From positions 1 through 12,130 of the forward strand of contig JAJQAS010000144.1 in the NCBI GenBank assembly GCA_021203685.1: a stretch of 12,130 bases of DNA. Direction: 5' to 3'. The position numbers and the translations under genes were made by a program. The notes beneath the pieces were generated by a model, which saw nothing but the letters and a program-made list of their open reading frames with translations, was not told the origin of the DNA and did not search any database. The DNA is from Clostridiales bacterium (GTDB lineage Bacteria; Bacillota; Clostridia; Oscillospirales; Oscillospiraceae). Below, piece after piece: positions 11,995-12,130 of the stretch (position 1 is the first letter of the stretch; each line of letters begins with the position of its first letter).

Positions 11995-12130
11995 ATGGAA
12001 CTGTTTTGGCAATTTGTCCGGGCGTTTCTCTGCGGTGGCTTGATTTGCGCCGTGGGGCAGGTGCTCATCGACCGCACTTCCCTGACCCCGGCGAAGATCC
12101 TCACCGCTTACGTGGTGGCGGGGGTGGTGC
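11995..12130 (+). CDS. spoVAE: Stage V sporulation protein AE, N-terminal part (runs off the window)
   Basis: The first 45 codons read MELFWQFVRAFLCGGLICAV then GQVLIDRTSLTPAKILTAYV and VAGVV. This matches SpoVAE, a small multi-pass inner-membrane subunit of the spore DPA channel, whose N-terminus typically has FLxGGLICxxGQxLxD and LTPA motifs. One and a half hydrophobic helices are visible before the window ends. AAGGAG at 11975-11980 lies 14 bases before the ATG, rather far, but no nearer in-frame start exists. Order and spacing with spoVAD indicate one operon. Confidence 0.92.
   Translation, partial: MELFWQFVRAFLCGGLICAVGQVLIDRTSLTPAKILTAYVVAGVV

Overview
The window looks like chromosome of a GC-rich, spore-forming gut Clostridium relative, most likely Oscillospiraceae. 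The evidence is spoVAD followed by spoVAE at the right end (spore dipicolinate channel), a YesM/YesN-type two-component remnant beside a GH42 beta-galactosidase, and strong AGGAGG-type ribosome binding sites. The taxonomic placement is inference from gene content, not a database match.

Layout. 56-1965 (+): a two-gene operon with a 4-base ATGA overlap, a glycerol dehydrogenase-family enzyme and a divergent SurE-type phosphatase, closed by a hairpin. 2098-2668 (+): a palindromic repeat, then a decayed TRAP transporter (C-terminal end of DctP, and a small ORF joining the start of DctQ to the middle of DctM). 2679-5774 (-): a collapsed galactoside-utilisation operon. Read in its own direction it holds the lipobox region of a sugar-binding lipoprotein fused to the last residues of an ABC permease, a branched RNA-like inverted-repeat structure, a receiver domain fused to the ATPase end of a sensor kinase, and an intact GH42 beta-galactosidase. 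5809-8428 (+): a 61-residue ORF of unknown function, a perfect 16-bp hairpin, a broken RhuM/SRA-domain pseudogene, an intact Nudix hydrolase, a short MITE-like repeat, two promoter-like 30-bp repeats and an intact GIY-YIG/DUF4357 nuclease-family gene. 8612-10773 (-): guaB (IMP dehydrogenase) and, upstream of it, a cysteine-rich zinc-ribbon protein. 10882-12130 (+): a sigma-G-like promoter, spoVAD and the start of spoVAE.

The clearest theme is that 2.1-6.8 kb is a graveyard. At least four loci keep a piece of one gene joined directly to a piece of another (or of the same gene), with the middle missing: DctQ/DctM, binding protein/permease, response regulator/histidine kinase, and the SRA-domain protein. 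Single-base frameshifts and one nonsense codon add to this. The enzyme genes at the edges of these loci (GH42, Nudix, GIY-YIG) are intact. A second notable point is spoVAD: its promoter and Shine-Dalgarno point to an ATG at 10945 that is out of frame with the protein, with a textbook -1 slippery heptamer eight bases further on. I found no tRNA, rRNA, CRISPR array, transposase or integrase, and no convincing complete new system; the nearest candidate is the SRA/Nudix/GIY-YIG cluster.
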